The notes beneath the pieces were generated by a model that saw only the letters and a program-made list of their open reading frames with translations, ran no database searches and was not told where the DNA came from. The position numbers and the translations under genes are program-made. Shown in pieces: positions 36,946 through 46,573 of a stretch of DNA of 64,000 nt (position 1 is the first letter of the stretch; every line of letters begins with the position of its first letter). Source of the stretch: Pseudomonadales bacterium (GTDB taxonomy: Bacteria > Pseudomonadota > Gammaproteobacteria > Pseudomonadales > Azotimanducaceae); assembly GCA_016763855.1 (NCBI GenBank), contig JAESSY010000148.1:1-64000 (forward strand). Reading direction: 5' to 3'.

Positions 36946-38184
36946 TTGATAATTAGCGTGAGAATAATTTTGGTAGCACCACTCGAAGGAATCACCGTTA
37001 TAGAAATAGATAATTGGATGGCAGCACCCAGTGCGGCCGCCATTCTCAGCGACATGGGTGCTAGGGTGATCAAGATCGAACCCCTCAGAGGCGATCCTAT
37101 GCGAGGTATGTCCAGACCGCCTAAAGTTGAGGACGAAAAGCTTAAAAGTTATGACTTTCAATTTGATGTCGATAATCGAGGCAAACAGTCAATTTGTATC
37201 GATCTCACCACGGCTAAAGGGATCGCACTTGTTCACAAATTTTGTCGGGATGCAGATATCTTTATCTGCAACTTACTCACACGTCGTCAGAAAAAATATT
37301 CCTTAGATCCAGAAGCATTATTGGAAATTAACCCAAAAATTGTACACGCAACTTTAACTGGCTACGGCACAAGTGGGCCGGAGTCTGAGCGCCCTGGGTA
37401 TGATGTCACAGCATTTTTTGGTAGATCCGGTCTCTATGATGCTATGCGAGAAGGTTCCACAGGCGTTGTACCCATGGCGAGGCCGGCTCAAGGAGATCAC
37501 ACCGCAGGCTTAGCTTTAGTCAGCGCCATTCTTGCTGGACTTCGAGTCGTAGACAAGACAGGTGAAGGCCAGGTGGTTGAGACTTCCTTATTCGAAACTG
37601 CAATTTGGACTCAAGCTACGGATTATGCAACCACCGCTGTAGATCAGGCTCCTGTGAGACGACGAGCACGTGACGAGATGTTTTTACCCACAGCAAATCG
37701 ATATCCCTGTGGTGATGGCAAATGGGTTGTTTTCAATATGCCGGAGGCTTCAGGTTGGCCACGTTTTTGTAAGGCCTTGGGCAAGGAAGATTGGCTTGAG
37801 GACGAAAGACTTCAGGACGTCAGAAGTCGATTCAGGCTGATGCACGAATTGGTGCCACAGATTGATGAAGTGTTAGCAACTAAAAGCAGGGACGAATGGG
37901 GTGAGATTTTTGATGCTGAGAATTTGATCTGGGGGCCCGTACTCTGTCTACATGAAGTACCTGACGACCCTCAATCATTAGCTATTAATATGTTTCCGCT
38001 CATTGAGCATGAAGAACTTGGGTCATATCGTACAGTTTCTATTCCCATGCGGTTCCAGAATGCAGACGTCAAGCCACGGGGTCGTTCTCCCAGGATTGGA
38101 GAACATACAAACAGTCTACTGAGGGAATTCGGTTTAGAGGAAGAAGAATTGGCTATGCTGAAAACACAATCAGTCATAAATTAG
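36946..38184 (+). CDS. CaiB/BaiF family (class III) CoA transferase
   Basis: A 412-residue class III CoA transferase moving CoA between carboxylic acids. Features are APLEGITVIEIDNWMAAPSA, the GARVIKIEPLRGDPMRG motif, and the GYDVTAFFGRSGL region carrying the likely catalytic Asp. The start is uncertain: TTG 36946, GTG 36958 or TTG 36970 all lie in frame before the conserved APLEG, and none has a strong ribosome-binding site. It precedes the aldo/keto reductase-lar cluster by 75 bp. Confidence 0.87.
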   Translation: MIISVRIILVAPLEGITVIEIDNWMAAPSAAAILSDMGARVIKIEPLRGDPMRGMSRPPKVEDEKLKSYDFQFDVDNRGKQSICIDLTTAKGIALVHKFCRDADIFICNLLTRRQKKYSLDPEALLEINPKIVHATLTGYGTSGPESERPGYDVTAFFGRSGLYDAMREGSTGVVPMARPAQGDHTAGLALVSAILAGLRVVDKTGEGQVVETSLFETAIWTQATDYATTAVDQAPVRRRARDEMFLPTANRYPCGDGKWVVFNMPEASGWPRFCKALGKEDWLEDERLQDVRSRFRLMHELVPQIDEVLATKSRDEWGEIFDAENLIWGPVLCLHEVPDDPQSLAINMFPLIEHEELGSYRTVSIPMRFQNADVKPRGRSPRIGEHTNSLLREFGLEEEELAMLKTQSVIN

Positions 38185-38259
38185 CCTAGGAGCCACAATC
38201 AATCTATCATGACCCCAACGAAGATGATGGCGATTTCCATTCACAATTAAGGAATATCT

Positions 38260-39481
38260 ATGACGACTGATGATAAAAACCAAATCAATCGACGTGCTTT
38301 CTTGAAACTGAGTGCCCTGAGTAGCCTTGCTCCCACTGTTCTGGCAGATCAGGGTAATTCAAATAGAAAAGATGGTGTCAAAAAGTATGCGCGCTTAGGT
38401 CGTACAAATCTGAAAATTTCCGATATTTCCTTCGGCTCTAGCCAACTTAAAACAGGCCAGGAGCAGCTTGTACACCATGCCAATTCAAAGGGAGTCAATT
38501 ATTTTGATACGGCGGATAGTTACACCCAAGGAGATTCAGAACTTGTTCTCGGTAATGCGCTTAAAAAATACCGCCATCAAATAATCATCGCTACAAAGAT
38601 GAAAGCAGGATCTCGCACTAGTCAAAAAGAGATGATGAGAAGCCTAGACCAAAGTCTCACTAGGCTTCAAACTGACCATGTTGAAATTCTTTTTAACCAC
38701 GCTGTCAATAACAAATCGAGATTGAAAAATGAAGAATGGTTTACATTCACAGAAAAGGCAAAGCGCTTAGGGAAGATCAGATTTACCGGTATTTCGGGTC
38801 ATTCAGGAAACTTAATTGAATGCGTAGACTACGCACTTGATAACGATCTTGTTGATGTCCTATTGTTAAGTTATAACTTTGGCCAAGATCCAGCATTTTA
38901 TGAACAATTCGTTCGCTCCTTTGATTGGGTTGCAGTTCAACCAGAAATGAAAAGAATTATCACCAAGGCTAAGCAAAAAGATATCGGAACTATCGGCATG
39001 AAAGTATTAAGAGGGCAAAACTAAACGATATGAGACCTTTCGAACGTGATGGGTATACTTATGCGCAAGCGGCCTTCAAATGGGCTCTCTCTAATACCGA
39101 TCTTGACGCCACCATTATATCAATGACCTCCAAAAATAGGATCGATGAGTATTAGGTGCTTCAGGTAAAAGGCAGGTCAGCCAAACAGATTTTAAATTAC
39201 TTGAGCAATATGCCCGCTTAACAGACATGACTTACTGTAGACATGCCTGTAACGATTGCATTGGTGCCTGCCCATATAATGTACCCATTTCTGATGTTCT
39301 AAGAACAAGAATGTATGCTACGGATTACAATAATCTTAAGTTCGCTAAGGATGAATATGCTCAACTCGATATTAGTGCTGACGCTTGCCTTACGTGTGAT
39401 GGCAAACCTTGTAGAGATGCTTGCAGCCATGGAATCAACATCGCACAGTTGTGCGGACCGACTCACGTGATGTTGGCATAA
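38260..39481 (+). pseudogene. Tat-exported aldo/keto reductase with ferredoxin-like C-terminus, two frameshifts
   Basis: Three consecutive frames make one protein. 38260-39024 has a twin-arginine signal (NRRAFLKLSALSSLAPTVLA) and the aldo/keto reductase barrel with D/Y in FDTADSYTQGDSEL, K in ATKMKAG and H in LFNHAVNN. The middle frame (about 39015-39153) continues KLNDMRPFERDGYTYAQAAF. The last frame, to 39481, is a cysteine-rich tail (CRHACNDCIGACPYNVP, CLTCDGKPCRDAC) of the 4Fe-4S type. One base is missing near 39013-39015 (GGG) and one near 39153 (TT). Restoring them gives about 407 residues. The stop lies one base before larC, so it belongs to the lar operon. Base-call errors are as likely as real decay. 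Confidence 0.8.
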
Positions 39482-39482
39482 C

Positions 39483-40667
39483 ATGCACCTACATTTCGAT
39501 CTCATCGGAGGAATATCAGGTGATATGTTTATTGCGGCAATGCTGGATAGCTGTCCTGAACTAGCTTCTGAACTTGAACCTCAAATAGAACTTGCAGGAT
39601 TTCCAAATCTTGTCTCTCTTCAGCTAGAAAACTTCAATGATGGCATATTGACCGGTAAGCGTTTCAAGGTAGAAGCAGGCTCAAACGCAGAAGGACACGA
39701 ACATCGACACTACAGCGAAATAAAGTCCCTGATACTAAACTCAAATCTCGATACTAGAACAGCTGAAATAACCCTTGAAATATTTCAAATTATCGCGATT
39801 GCCGAAGCTGAAATTCATGGTAAAGCAGTTGATGAGATCGCCTTCCATGAAGTCGGAGCATGGGACTCGATTGCCGATATCATTTGTTCAAGTTACTTAA
39901 TCGCAAAAAGCAAAATCAAGTCAATCTCTCACTCTAGCTTACCTTTGGGTGGAGGGAGAATTAAATCTGCTCACGGATTACTACCCATACCCGCTCCTGC
40001 TACTTCCCTAATACTTAAAGGATTCGATTTTCATGATGACGGGATATCAGGGGAAAGAGTTACCCCCACTGGAGCCGCGATACTAAAATATCTTTGCACT
40101 CATTTTGAAACAAGAAATCGTGGAGGTAAACTAGCATCTCAGGGTTTTGGATTTGGTTCAAAAAAATTCAATGGTGCATCCAACGTGCTTCGGATACTAC
40201 GGTTTCAAGATGGGGTCTCACACCAAAACCTAATAGAGATAATTGAATTCGAAATTGACGATCAAAGCCCCGAAGAATTAGCCATTGGACTGGAAAAAAT
40301 AAGAGCAACGGAAGGTGTTATTGATGTAATTCAATATGCTATTTTAGGGAAAAAGAATCGCATGGGTTCATCAATTCGCATTCTATGTAGTAGAGAAGCA
40401 AGCGAGACCGTCGCCCTCGCCTGCTTTCGTTATAGCACGACCCTTGGTTTAAGACATTCCGTAATACATCGATCACTACTCGAAAGAAAAAAATCAATAG
40501 TCACGCTTAACAACAAAAGCTACCATGTAAAAACCGCAATTCGTCCTGAGGGGAAAACAGCCAAGGCCGAAATTGATGATTTGATTACAACTAAAAGTCA
40601 GGGAGAACTCGCTGACTTAAAGCAAGCCATCGAGCATGCCCAACTAGATAAAGAAAAAAAGACATGA
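39483..40667 (+). CDS. larC: Nickel pincer cofactor synthase LarC
   Basis: A 394-residue LarC (DUF111) protein that inserts nickel into the pyridinium bis-thiocarboxylate precursor using CTP. The family start is clear (LHFDLIGGISGDMFIAAMLD), as are the histidine-rich FHEVGAWDSIADII and the GGGRIKSAHGLLPIPAPAT motif. In Lactobacillus plantarum LarC needs a ribosomal frameshift; here it is one continuous frame. It starts one base after the aldo/keto reductase stop and overlaps larE by 4 bp. Confidence 0.93.
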   Translation: MHLHFDLIGGISGDMFIAAMLDSCPELASELEPQIELAGFPNLVSLQLENFNDGILTGKRFKVEAGSNAEGHEHRHYSEIKSLILNSNLDTRTAEITLEIFQIIAIAEAEIHGKAVDEIAFHEVGAWDSIADIICSSYLIAKSKIKSISHSSLPLGGGRIKSAHGLLPIPAPATSLILKGFDFHDDGISGERVTPTGAAILKYLCTHFETRNRGGKLASQGFGFGSKKFNGASNVLRILRFQDGVSHQNLIEIIEFEIDDQSPEELAIGLEKIRATEGVIDVIQYAILGKKNRMGSSIRILCSREASETVALACFRYSTTLGLRHSVIHRSLLERKKSIVTLNNKSYHVKTAIRPEGKTAKAEIDDLITTKSQGELADLKQAIEHAQLDKEKKT

Positions 40668-41509
40668 GCTTGAGAATCAAACTCGAAAAATATTTAAGTG
40701 AAATGGGTCCAATAGCAATTGCTGTCAGTGGCGGCGTCGACAGCATGACCCTGGCAGTTTTGGCAAATAGAAGTAATCCGGCGACCCAAATTTTTCATGC
40801 GAAATCTCCTGCTGTACCTGAACAAGCCACTGAACGTGTTAAGCGCTATGCAAAGCAAGAGAATTGGGAGCTATCAATTCTAAATGCGGGTGAGATAAAC
40901 GATGTCCGTTACCGAGCCAACCCGGTCAACAGATGTTATTTCTGCAAATCAAATTTGTATCGTGAACTGTCTAGCAATACATCACATCAAATCTTGTCAG
41001 GAACAAATTTAGATGACTTGGGCGATTATAGACCGGGCTTAATAGCAGCGAAAGAGAATAATGTATGCCATCCTTACGTTGAATTGGGTATAGACAAAAA
41101 TACCCTTCGTCTATTTGCTAAAGAATTAAACCTAGATGATTTGTACCAACTGCCTTCCGCACCTTGCCTTGCTAGTCGGGTTGAAACCGGCATCGCCATT
41201 GACGCAGAAATGTTACCCCTCATTAACCAAACCGAAGAAGCAATTTGGACAGCCTTAAAGGGGAGAATCGCACTAAAGGGTGTGAGGTGCAGAATGCGTA
41301 AAGCCGGTATCACAATTGAACTAGATTTAGAGGGTGAGGGAGAGAGCAACACCAATATCGACCATGAAGCAAGCTATGCTAGGGAATCACGAGAAATCGC
41401 GTTACATAATTTCTCTGATTCAAAATGGAAAATTAATGCTTCCGACATTACAATCGATTCCTATAAACGCGGCAGCGCATTTCTAATTGAGGCATTGGAA
41501 CTTGGATAA
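40664..41509 (+). CDS. larE: Sulfur transferase LarE (nickel pincer cofactor)
   Basis: A 281-residue PP-loop ATPase that converts the two carboxylates of the cofactor precursor to thiocarboxylates. The ATP-binding SGGVDS is at residues 22-27. Cysteines C91 and C94 (RCYFCKSNLY) and C168 (SAPCLASR) form a three-cysteine set. LarE proteins with one such Cys sacrifice its sulfur, while three-Cys versions can carry a 4Fe-4S cluster and act catalytically; the pattern here suggests the latter. It overlaps larB by 23 bp. Confidence 0.92.
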   Translation: MSLRIKLEKYLSEMGPIAIAVSGGVDSMTLAVLANRSNPATQIFHAKSPAVPEQATERVKRYAKQENWELSILNAGEINDVRYRANPVNRCYFCKSNLYRELSSNTSHQILSGTNLDDLGDYRPGLIAAKENNVCHPYVELGIDKNTLRLFAKELNLDDLYQLPSAPCLASRVETGIAIDAEMLPLINQTEEAIWTALKGRIALKGVRCRMRKAGITIELDLEGEGESNTNIDHEASYARESREIALHNFSDSKWKINASDITIDSYKRGSAFLIEALELG

Positions 41510-42173
41510 AGATAATGTTAACGCAGAAAAAGAAGTCCTCCTCGACCTTAACCGAAGAAATAGAACCGGATTGTCAGAAGCTGTCTTTTGTGAAGGTAAG
41601 AGTCTGGCGCAACTCAGTGAGATATGCACAACAATACAAGAAAAAAACCTTTCTATGTTGTTTACGCGACTATCAAAAACACAGTTTTCTCATATAGATA
41701 GCCTCTACCCGAATCTAGTTACCTATGATGAAGTTTCACGCATGGGTTTATGTCGTCCCCCGTCTCTAACAAATAACATCCAAGTTGCCATAGTCGGCGG
41801 TGGTAGTTCCGATGCTTCAGTAATGAAAGAAGCAAAATTAACGCTCAGATACTACGGTATTAATTGTCTCGAAATCCACGATGTCGGCGTAGCGGGATTA
41901 TGGCGCCTAACTGAGCGCCTAAAGGAAATCGGAGGTATGAAAATCGTAATCTGCATCGCCGGTATGGATGCCGCCCTACCCACAGTTCTGGCCGGCCTAA
42001 TTCCCTCTATCATTATTGCCGTGCCTACCTCTGTCGGTTACGGTGTCACTCGAAATGGAGAAACTGCCCTGGCTGCGCTTCTAGTAAGCTGTGCTTCGGG
42101 AATGACGGTTGTCAACATCGACAACGGCTATGGAGCGGCTTGTGCTGCCATAAGAACACTAAATCAGCTTTGA
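41487..42173 (+). CDS. larB: Nicotinate-adenine dinucleotide carboxylase LarB
   Basis: A 228-residue LarB that carboxylates and hydrolyses nicotinic acid adenine dinucleotide, the first step of nickel-pincer cofactor synthesis. The C-terminal PurE-like domain is clear (VAIVGGGSSDASVMKEA, VCIAGMDAALPTVLAGL, VPTSVGYG, NIDNGYGAACAA). The N-terminal LDLNRRNRTGLSEAVFCEGK segment is typical. The start is probably one of two in-frame TTG codons (41487 or 41502), inside the end of larE. It is the last gene of the operon. Confidence 0.92.
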   Translation: MRHWNLDKDNVNAEKEVLLDLNRRNRTGLSEAVFCEGKSLAQLSEICTTIQEKNLSMLFTRLSKTQFSHIDSLYPNLVTYDEVSRMGLCRPPSLTNNIQVAIVGGGSSDASVMKEAKLTLRYYGINCLEIHDVGVAGLWRLTERLKEIGGMKIVICIAGMDAALPTVLAGLIPSIIIAVPTSVGYGVTRNGETALAALLVSCASGMTVVNIDNGYGAACAAIRTLNQL

Positions 42174-42199
42174 TTCTCACAGCTCACTAACGTCACAGA

Positions 42200-43090
42200 T
42201 TAAACATTTTCTTTTTGGCCTCGAATAAACAGTGGTTTTTGCGCGTACGATTGCGCGTCGAGCGCTATTTTCTCATCCAATCCATCGACCTTTGAATAAT
42301 CAAATTCTTGCGCTGCGCTTAATATAGACCTTAACAGGGTCGCGTCGCTACTTGAATTCAAGAACAAACCCTTTCGACTGAAGACCCAAAATACGGCTCG
42401 ACGAATGGCACTTTCATCCCGAAGCGGTTCGTACCAAGAGAATTTCTTGGTTTTGTCTCCTTCTTGCCAACGTCGACGAGCAATTGCCTTAATCGTTTGC
42501 ATCGCTACGTTTTTGTCCTGGCAAAGTGAATACAATGTTTCGAATTCATCCTGATATTGTTTATCCTGCAAAGACATGTAGCTATAAGGTAATAATACAG
42601 AAGCAAAATCAAATGCTGCTAGACTCCTCAAATGCATTGCAGCAATTTGGGTACCATGGCCGGTGACACCAATGAACCTGACAAGTCCTTGATCTCTTGC
42701 TTGAATAGCCGCTTCTAATGCCCCTCCTGCCCCCATCACCTGCAACCAATCCTTTTCATTGTTTAGATTGTGAAACTGTATCAGGTCCAATTGCTGAATT
42801 CGCATGCGCTCTAAAGAGCGTTCAATACTGGCAAAAGCGCCATCTCTATCTCGATCTCCTGTTTTTGTCGCGAGGAATATTTCCGCTCTATGATCTTGAA
42901 GGAAAGGAGCAAGGCGTAATTCCGCATCGCCATAACTTGCCGCGACATCAAAGTGATTAAGACCATATTCCATCACAGTTGAAAGCACCTTATCCGCCTT
43001 TTCTTGACGCATACCTCCCAGAGCGGCTGCACCAAAAATAATTCGTGTGCTTTGGTGTCCAGTTATACCGAATTCGATTTTCTCTATCAT
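42200..43090 (-). CDS. Aldo/keto reductase
   Basis: A 296-residue NAD(P)H-dependent oxidoreductase with the (beta/alpha)8 barrel pattern. Catalytic residues are visible as D and Y in HFDVAASYGDAEL, K in LATKTGD and H in LIQFHNLNN. The family is broad, so the substrate is unknown. It ends 26 bp from the convergent larB and is not part of the lar operon. It differs from the Tat-exported reductase at 38260 in lacking both signal peptide and cysteine-rich tail. Confidence 0.88.
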   Translation of the reverse strand: MIEKIEFGITGHQSTRIIFGAAALGGMRQEKADKVLSTVMEYGLNHFDVAASYGDAELRLAPFLQDHRAEIFLATKTGDRDRDGAFASIERSLERMRIQQLDLIQFHNLNNEKDWLQVMGAGGALEAAIQARDQGLVRFIGVTGHGTQIAAMHLRSLAAFDFASVLLPYSYMSLQDKQYQDEFETLYSLCQDKNVAMQTIKAIARRRWQEGDKTKKFSWYEPLRDESAIRRAVFWVFSRKGLFLNSSSDATLLRSILSAAQEFDYSKVDGLDEKIALDAQSYAQKPLFIRGQKENV

Positions 43091-43237
43091 TTAGTCCTTC
43101 CTGTTGAATCAAGTATACAGAATGAAAAGCTAGGTATTGGTATCATACAGACAAAATCCCATCCATGAAGATTCTCATTTATTATTTGTTCAGACTCATT
43201 TAGGATACGGGATAAAAAAGGGGCTCGTTTAACTTAA

Positions 43238-44473
43238 ATGGCAAGAATTGCAATAGTTGGAAGTGGTATATCTGGACTCGTGTGTACCTATTTATTAGGT
43301 TCCAAACACGAAGTCACATTATTTGAAGCCAACGATTACCTAGGGGGTCATACACACACACATAACATCAGTGTCCGTGGTCAAAATATCACCGTTGACA
43401 CAGGCTTTATTGTCTACAACGATAGATCTTATCCTAACTTCACCAAATTGTTAGATCAATTATCCTGCGAAGGCATACCGACAGAAATGAGTTTTTCAAT
43501 GCGTGATGACAAAGGAAACCTCGAATACAACGGTCACACGCTCAACACGCTTTTTGCTCAACGTAGAAATATACTAAGACCCAGTTTTTTACGTTTAGTA
43601 CGGGATATCGTACGATTCAATCGGATTGCCAAAGAAGTAGCGGAAAATGACCTATCAACTTTGGATGAATACCTCGATAAACATCATTTTTCGTCAGAAT
43701 TTAAGTCACAATACCTTATACCTATGGCCGCTGCTATTTGGTCTACAGGGGATAGTAGTGTTGGTGAATTTCCTATTCGAGCCTTTGCAAATTTTTTCAA
43801 TAATCACGGCCTCCTCGACCTCAAAAACAGACCTCAATGGTATGTTGTAAAAGGAGGGTCAAATGCCTATATCAAAGCAATGGAAAAGAAACTCGGAAAC
43901 TACCAACTTAATACACGAGTATCATCCATCCAAAGATTTGAAAATCACGTGGGTATTGTAGCCAATGGTCAAATCCAAAAATTTGACGAGGTCATCATTG
44001 CGACTCATAGCAACGAAGCATTAAACATGCTTGCTGAGCCGACAAAAGCTGAAAGTGAAATACTCGGTGCCATTCGATTTACAAAAAATACTGCATGCTT
44101 GCATACAGACGTAAATCAACTACCCAAGAGACCCCTAGCCAGAGCGAGCTGGAACTATCTAAAAGATGACAACAGACAAGATTTTGCCACACTTACCTAC
44201 TATATGAATATCTTACAAAAGATAGAGTCTGACGATCATATTTTAGTCACGCTAAATGATAACCAACAAATAGATCCAGCATTAATTATTAAAGAATTTG
44301 AGTATTATCATCCACTCTATAACCGAGATACCTTAGAAGCTCAAAGGCGGCACGATGAAATATCAGGCGCTCAAGGCACCCATTACTGCGGTGCATACTG
44401 GCACTACGGATTCCATGAAGATGGCGTAAAGAGCGCCTTACGGGTGTGTGAAAAATTTGGAGTAACACTTTGA
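43238..44473 (+). CDS. FAD-dependent oxidoreductase (NAD(P)-binding Rossmann, amine-oxidase-like)
   Basis: A 411-residue flavoprotein with an N-terminal dinucleotide-binding fold (IAIVGSGISGLVCTYLLG, then LFEANDYLGGHTHTH) and an amine-oxidase-like substrate domain. It is the first gene of a four-gene operon with a DUF1365 protein and two CFA-type methyltransferases. This arrangement is widespread in proteobacteria and is tied to modification of unsaturated membrane fatty acids. Its last bases overlap the DUF1365 gene. Confidence 0.88.
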   Translation: MARIAIVGSGISGLVCTYLLGSKHEVTLFEANDYLGGHTHTHNISVRGQNITVDTGFIVYNDRSYPNFTKLLDQLSCEGIPTEMSFSMRDDKGNLEYNGHTLNTLFAQRRNILRPSFLRLVRDIVRFNRIAKEVAENDLSTLDEYLDKHHFSSEFKSQYLIPMAAAIWSTGDSSVGEFPIRAFANFFNNHGLLDLKNRPQWYVVKGGSNAYIKAMEKKLGNYQLNTRVSSIQRFENHVGIVANGQIQKFDEVIIATHSNEALNMLAEPTKAESEILGAIRFTKNTACLHTDVNQLPKRPLARASWNYLKDDNRQDFATLTYYMNILQKIESDDHILVTLNDNQQIDPALIIKEFEYYHPLYNRDTLEAQRRHDEISGAQGTHYCGAYWHYGFHEDGVKSALRVCEKFGVTL

Positions 44474-45213
44474 AAAGTTGCATCTACAGAGGCTCGGTTT
44501 TTCATAAAAGATTCAGGCCTATAGAACACAGTTTTAATTATACTCTTGACTACATTTATCTAAACTTAGAAGAAGTTGAATCCGTCTTCTCATTTTCTCG
44601 GTTTTGGTCTGCAAACAAGCCTAACTGCGTTAATTTTCGACGACAAGACTATCTCCCTTCAGATCTTGATCTGATAACAGAAGTCAAACAGCAAATACAT
44701 TCTATTTCAGGGGAAGACTTCGAAGGCGAGATCTTCCTTCTAGCGACTTTGAGAAGTCTTGGATACTGCCTTAACCCCATCGCGTTGTTCTATTGCTTTA
44801 ATGCCCAATGCGAACTAGAACATGTCTTGGTGGAAGTTCACAATACCCCCTGGAACCAAAGATATACCTATCTCATTAGCGGGCCAGATTTCAATACCGA
44901 AACGCATAAGGCTTTCCATGTCTCCCCTTTTATGCCAATGGACACCCAATACAATTGGGCCTTTAGTGATCCAGATTCCAAGCTAAACGTATCCATAAAA
45001 GTTCAACAAAAAGGTCATCCTCTGTTTAATGCGAGTATGACCCTCGATCGAATTGAGATAACCTCGAGTAATGTTGTTCAGCTTATTGTAAGTCACATGA
45101 AACAAGCTTTTAGAATGACAACTGGGATATACTTTCATGCACTGAAACTATGGTTCAAAAAGGTGCCGTTTTATAAACACCCTGACAAAACCACTGACAC
45201 AGACGCTCAATAA
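44470..45213 (+). CDS. DUF1365 family protein
   Basis: A 247-residue DUF1365 member: CIYRGSVFHKRFRPIEHSFNY at the start, LRSLGYCLNPIALFYCF, and the VSPFMPMDTQYNWAFSDP motif. The likely start is a TTG at 44470 that overlaps the stop of the oxidoreductase, implying translational coupling. The family is nearly always beside the oxidoreductase and CFA-type genes, and its biochemical role is not settled. Confidence 0.88.
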   Translation: MKSCIYRGSVFHKRFRPIEHSFNYTLDYIYLNLEEVESVFSFSRFWSANKPNCVNFRRQDYLPSDLDLITEVKQQIHSISGEDFEGEIFLLATLRSLGYCLNPIALFYCFNAQCELEHVLVEVHNTPWNQRYTYLISGPDFNTETHKAFHVSPFMPMDTQYNWAFSDPDSKLNVSIKVQQKGHPLFNASMTLDRIEITSSNVVQLIVSHMKQAFRMTTGIYFHALKLWFKKVPFYKHPDKTTDTDAQ

Positions 45214-45283
45214 AAAGAGCTGGAAATTAGAAAAACGATATATAAACAGAAATCAACTAAATCAGTTAATGAGAAACTAAACA

Positions 45284-46573
45284 TTGAAAACTCTGACCTT
45301 AGATTATGCACCCAAGCAAGTGCAAAAAAGAAATGACTGGTTAGCAAATAAAATCAGAGAAAAAATCAGACGCAATGTTAAAACCAGATTCTATGAGAAT
45401 CTTATGCGCATAGATTTTGGCCAAATTACCTTTATTGATCAGGGTGAAGAAATAGTCTGTGGGCAGGGCCAACCTCAGACAACCATCGTTGTCGTTGACC
45501 AAAGATTTTATTCGTCCCTTGCTTTTGGTGGTGCTATAGGGGGTGCGGAATCTTACATAGAGGGTTGCTGGACTTGCGAACAACTTACTGATCTCGTCCG
45601 AATTTTACTTCGAAATCGATCTGTATTAAAAGCTCTCGACCAAACAGCCGTTAAAAAAGCCTTCTTCAAAATCTTGCATTACCTCAATAGGGATACTGAA
45701 ATCGGTAGCAAAAAAAATATAGCTGCTCACTATGATCTTGGCAACAAATTTTTCGAATTATTTCTGGATCCTAGCTTAACTTATTCGTCAGGCATCTTTA
45801 ACTACGACACTCAGAGTATGGAAGAAGCTTCCGTTGCGAAGCTCGACCTTATTTGTAAAAAACTAAATCTAAATAAAGAAGACAATATTATAGAAATAGG
45901 CACGGGCTGGGGATCTTTTGCCATTCATGCAGCCTCACACTATGGTTGTCACGTAACCACAACAACAATATCTCAACAACAATATAATGTGGCAAAATCA
46001 CGTGTTAAAAAAGCAGGTTTAGAAGACAAAATCACTTTACTAAAAGAAGACTATCGCAACCTCTCTGGCACTTTTAGTAAGTTAGTTTCGATTGAAATGA
46101 TCGAAGCCGTTGGCTTAAACTTTTTGGAAGGATACCTTAAGAAATGTGCGTCTTTACTCAAACCAGAAGGCAGTATGTTAATTCAATCGATTACAATCGC
46201 AGACCAACATTATGAAAAGGCAAAAAGAAGTGTCGACTTTATACAACGTTATATCTTTCCCGGTGGCGCTCTGCCCTCAGTAACTGCACTCACATACATC
46301 GCTACCAACTGTACTGATCTAAGGATTTATGCGCTCGATGATATTACCGAGCATTACGCCATGACCTTAAGACGATGGAGGGAAAGGTATTACAAAAATA
46401 TAGAAGAGATAAAGAAACTCGGATATAACAATAAGTTCTTGAGAATGTGGGAATATTATCTTTGTTATTGCGAAGGTGGTTTTGACGAGAGGGCTATCGG
46501 TTGCATACAAATCGAATTTCATAAACCCCTTTATAGTACCTCAATTCAAGACCAGAGAAATACGGATATTTAA
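45284..46573 (+). CDS. Cyclopropane-fatty-acyl-phospholipid synthase-type methyltransferase
   Basis: A 429-residue SAM-dependent enzyme of the CFA synthase family, expected to methylenate or methylate double bonds of membrane phospholipid acyl chains. Seen are AHYDLGNKFFELFLDPSLTYSSG, the SAM-binding IIEIGTGWGSFAIHAA, and QRYIFPGGALPS; the C-terminal CYCEGGFDERAIG is conserved in this subgroup. A TTG codon (45284) is the best start. The stop overlaps the next gene's ATG (TAATG). Confidence 0.88.
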   Translation: MKTLTLDYAPKQVQKRNDWLANKIREKIRRNVKTRFYENLMRIDFGQITFIDQGEEIVCGQGQPQTTIVVVDQRFYSSLAFGGAIGGAESYIEGCWTCEQLTDLVRILLRNRSVLKALDQTAVKKAFFKILHYLNRDTEIGSKKNIAAHYDLGNKFFELFLDPSLTYSSGIFNYDTQSMEEASVAKLDLICKKLNLNKEDNIIEIGTGWGSFAIHAASHYGCHVTTTTISQQQYNVAKSRVKKAGLEDKITLLKEDYRNLSGTFSKLVSIEMIEAVGLNFLEGYLKKCASLLKPEGSMLIQSITIADQHYEKAKRSVDFIQRYIFPGGALPSVTALTYIATNCTDLRIYALDDITEHYAMTLRRWRERYYKNIEEIKKLGYNNKFLRMWEYYLCYCEGGFDERAIGCIQIEFHKPLYSTSIQDQRNTDI

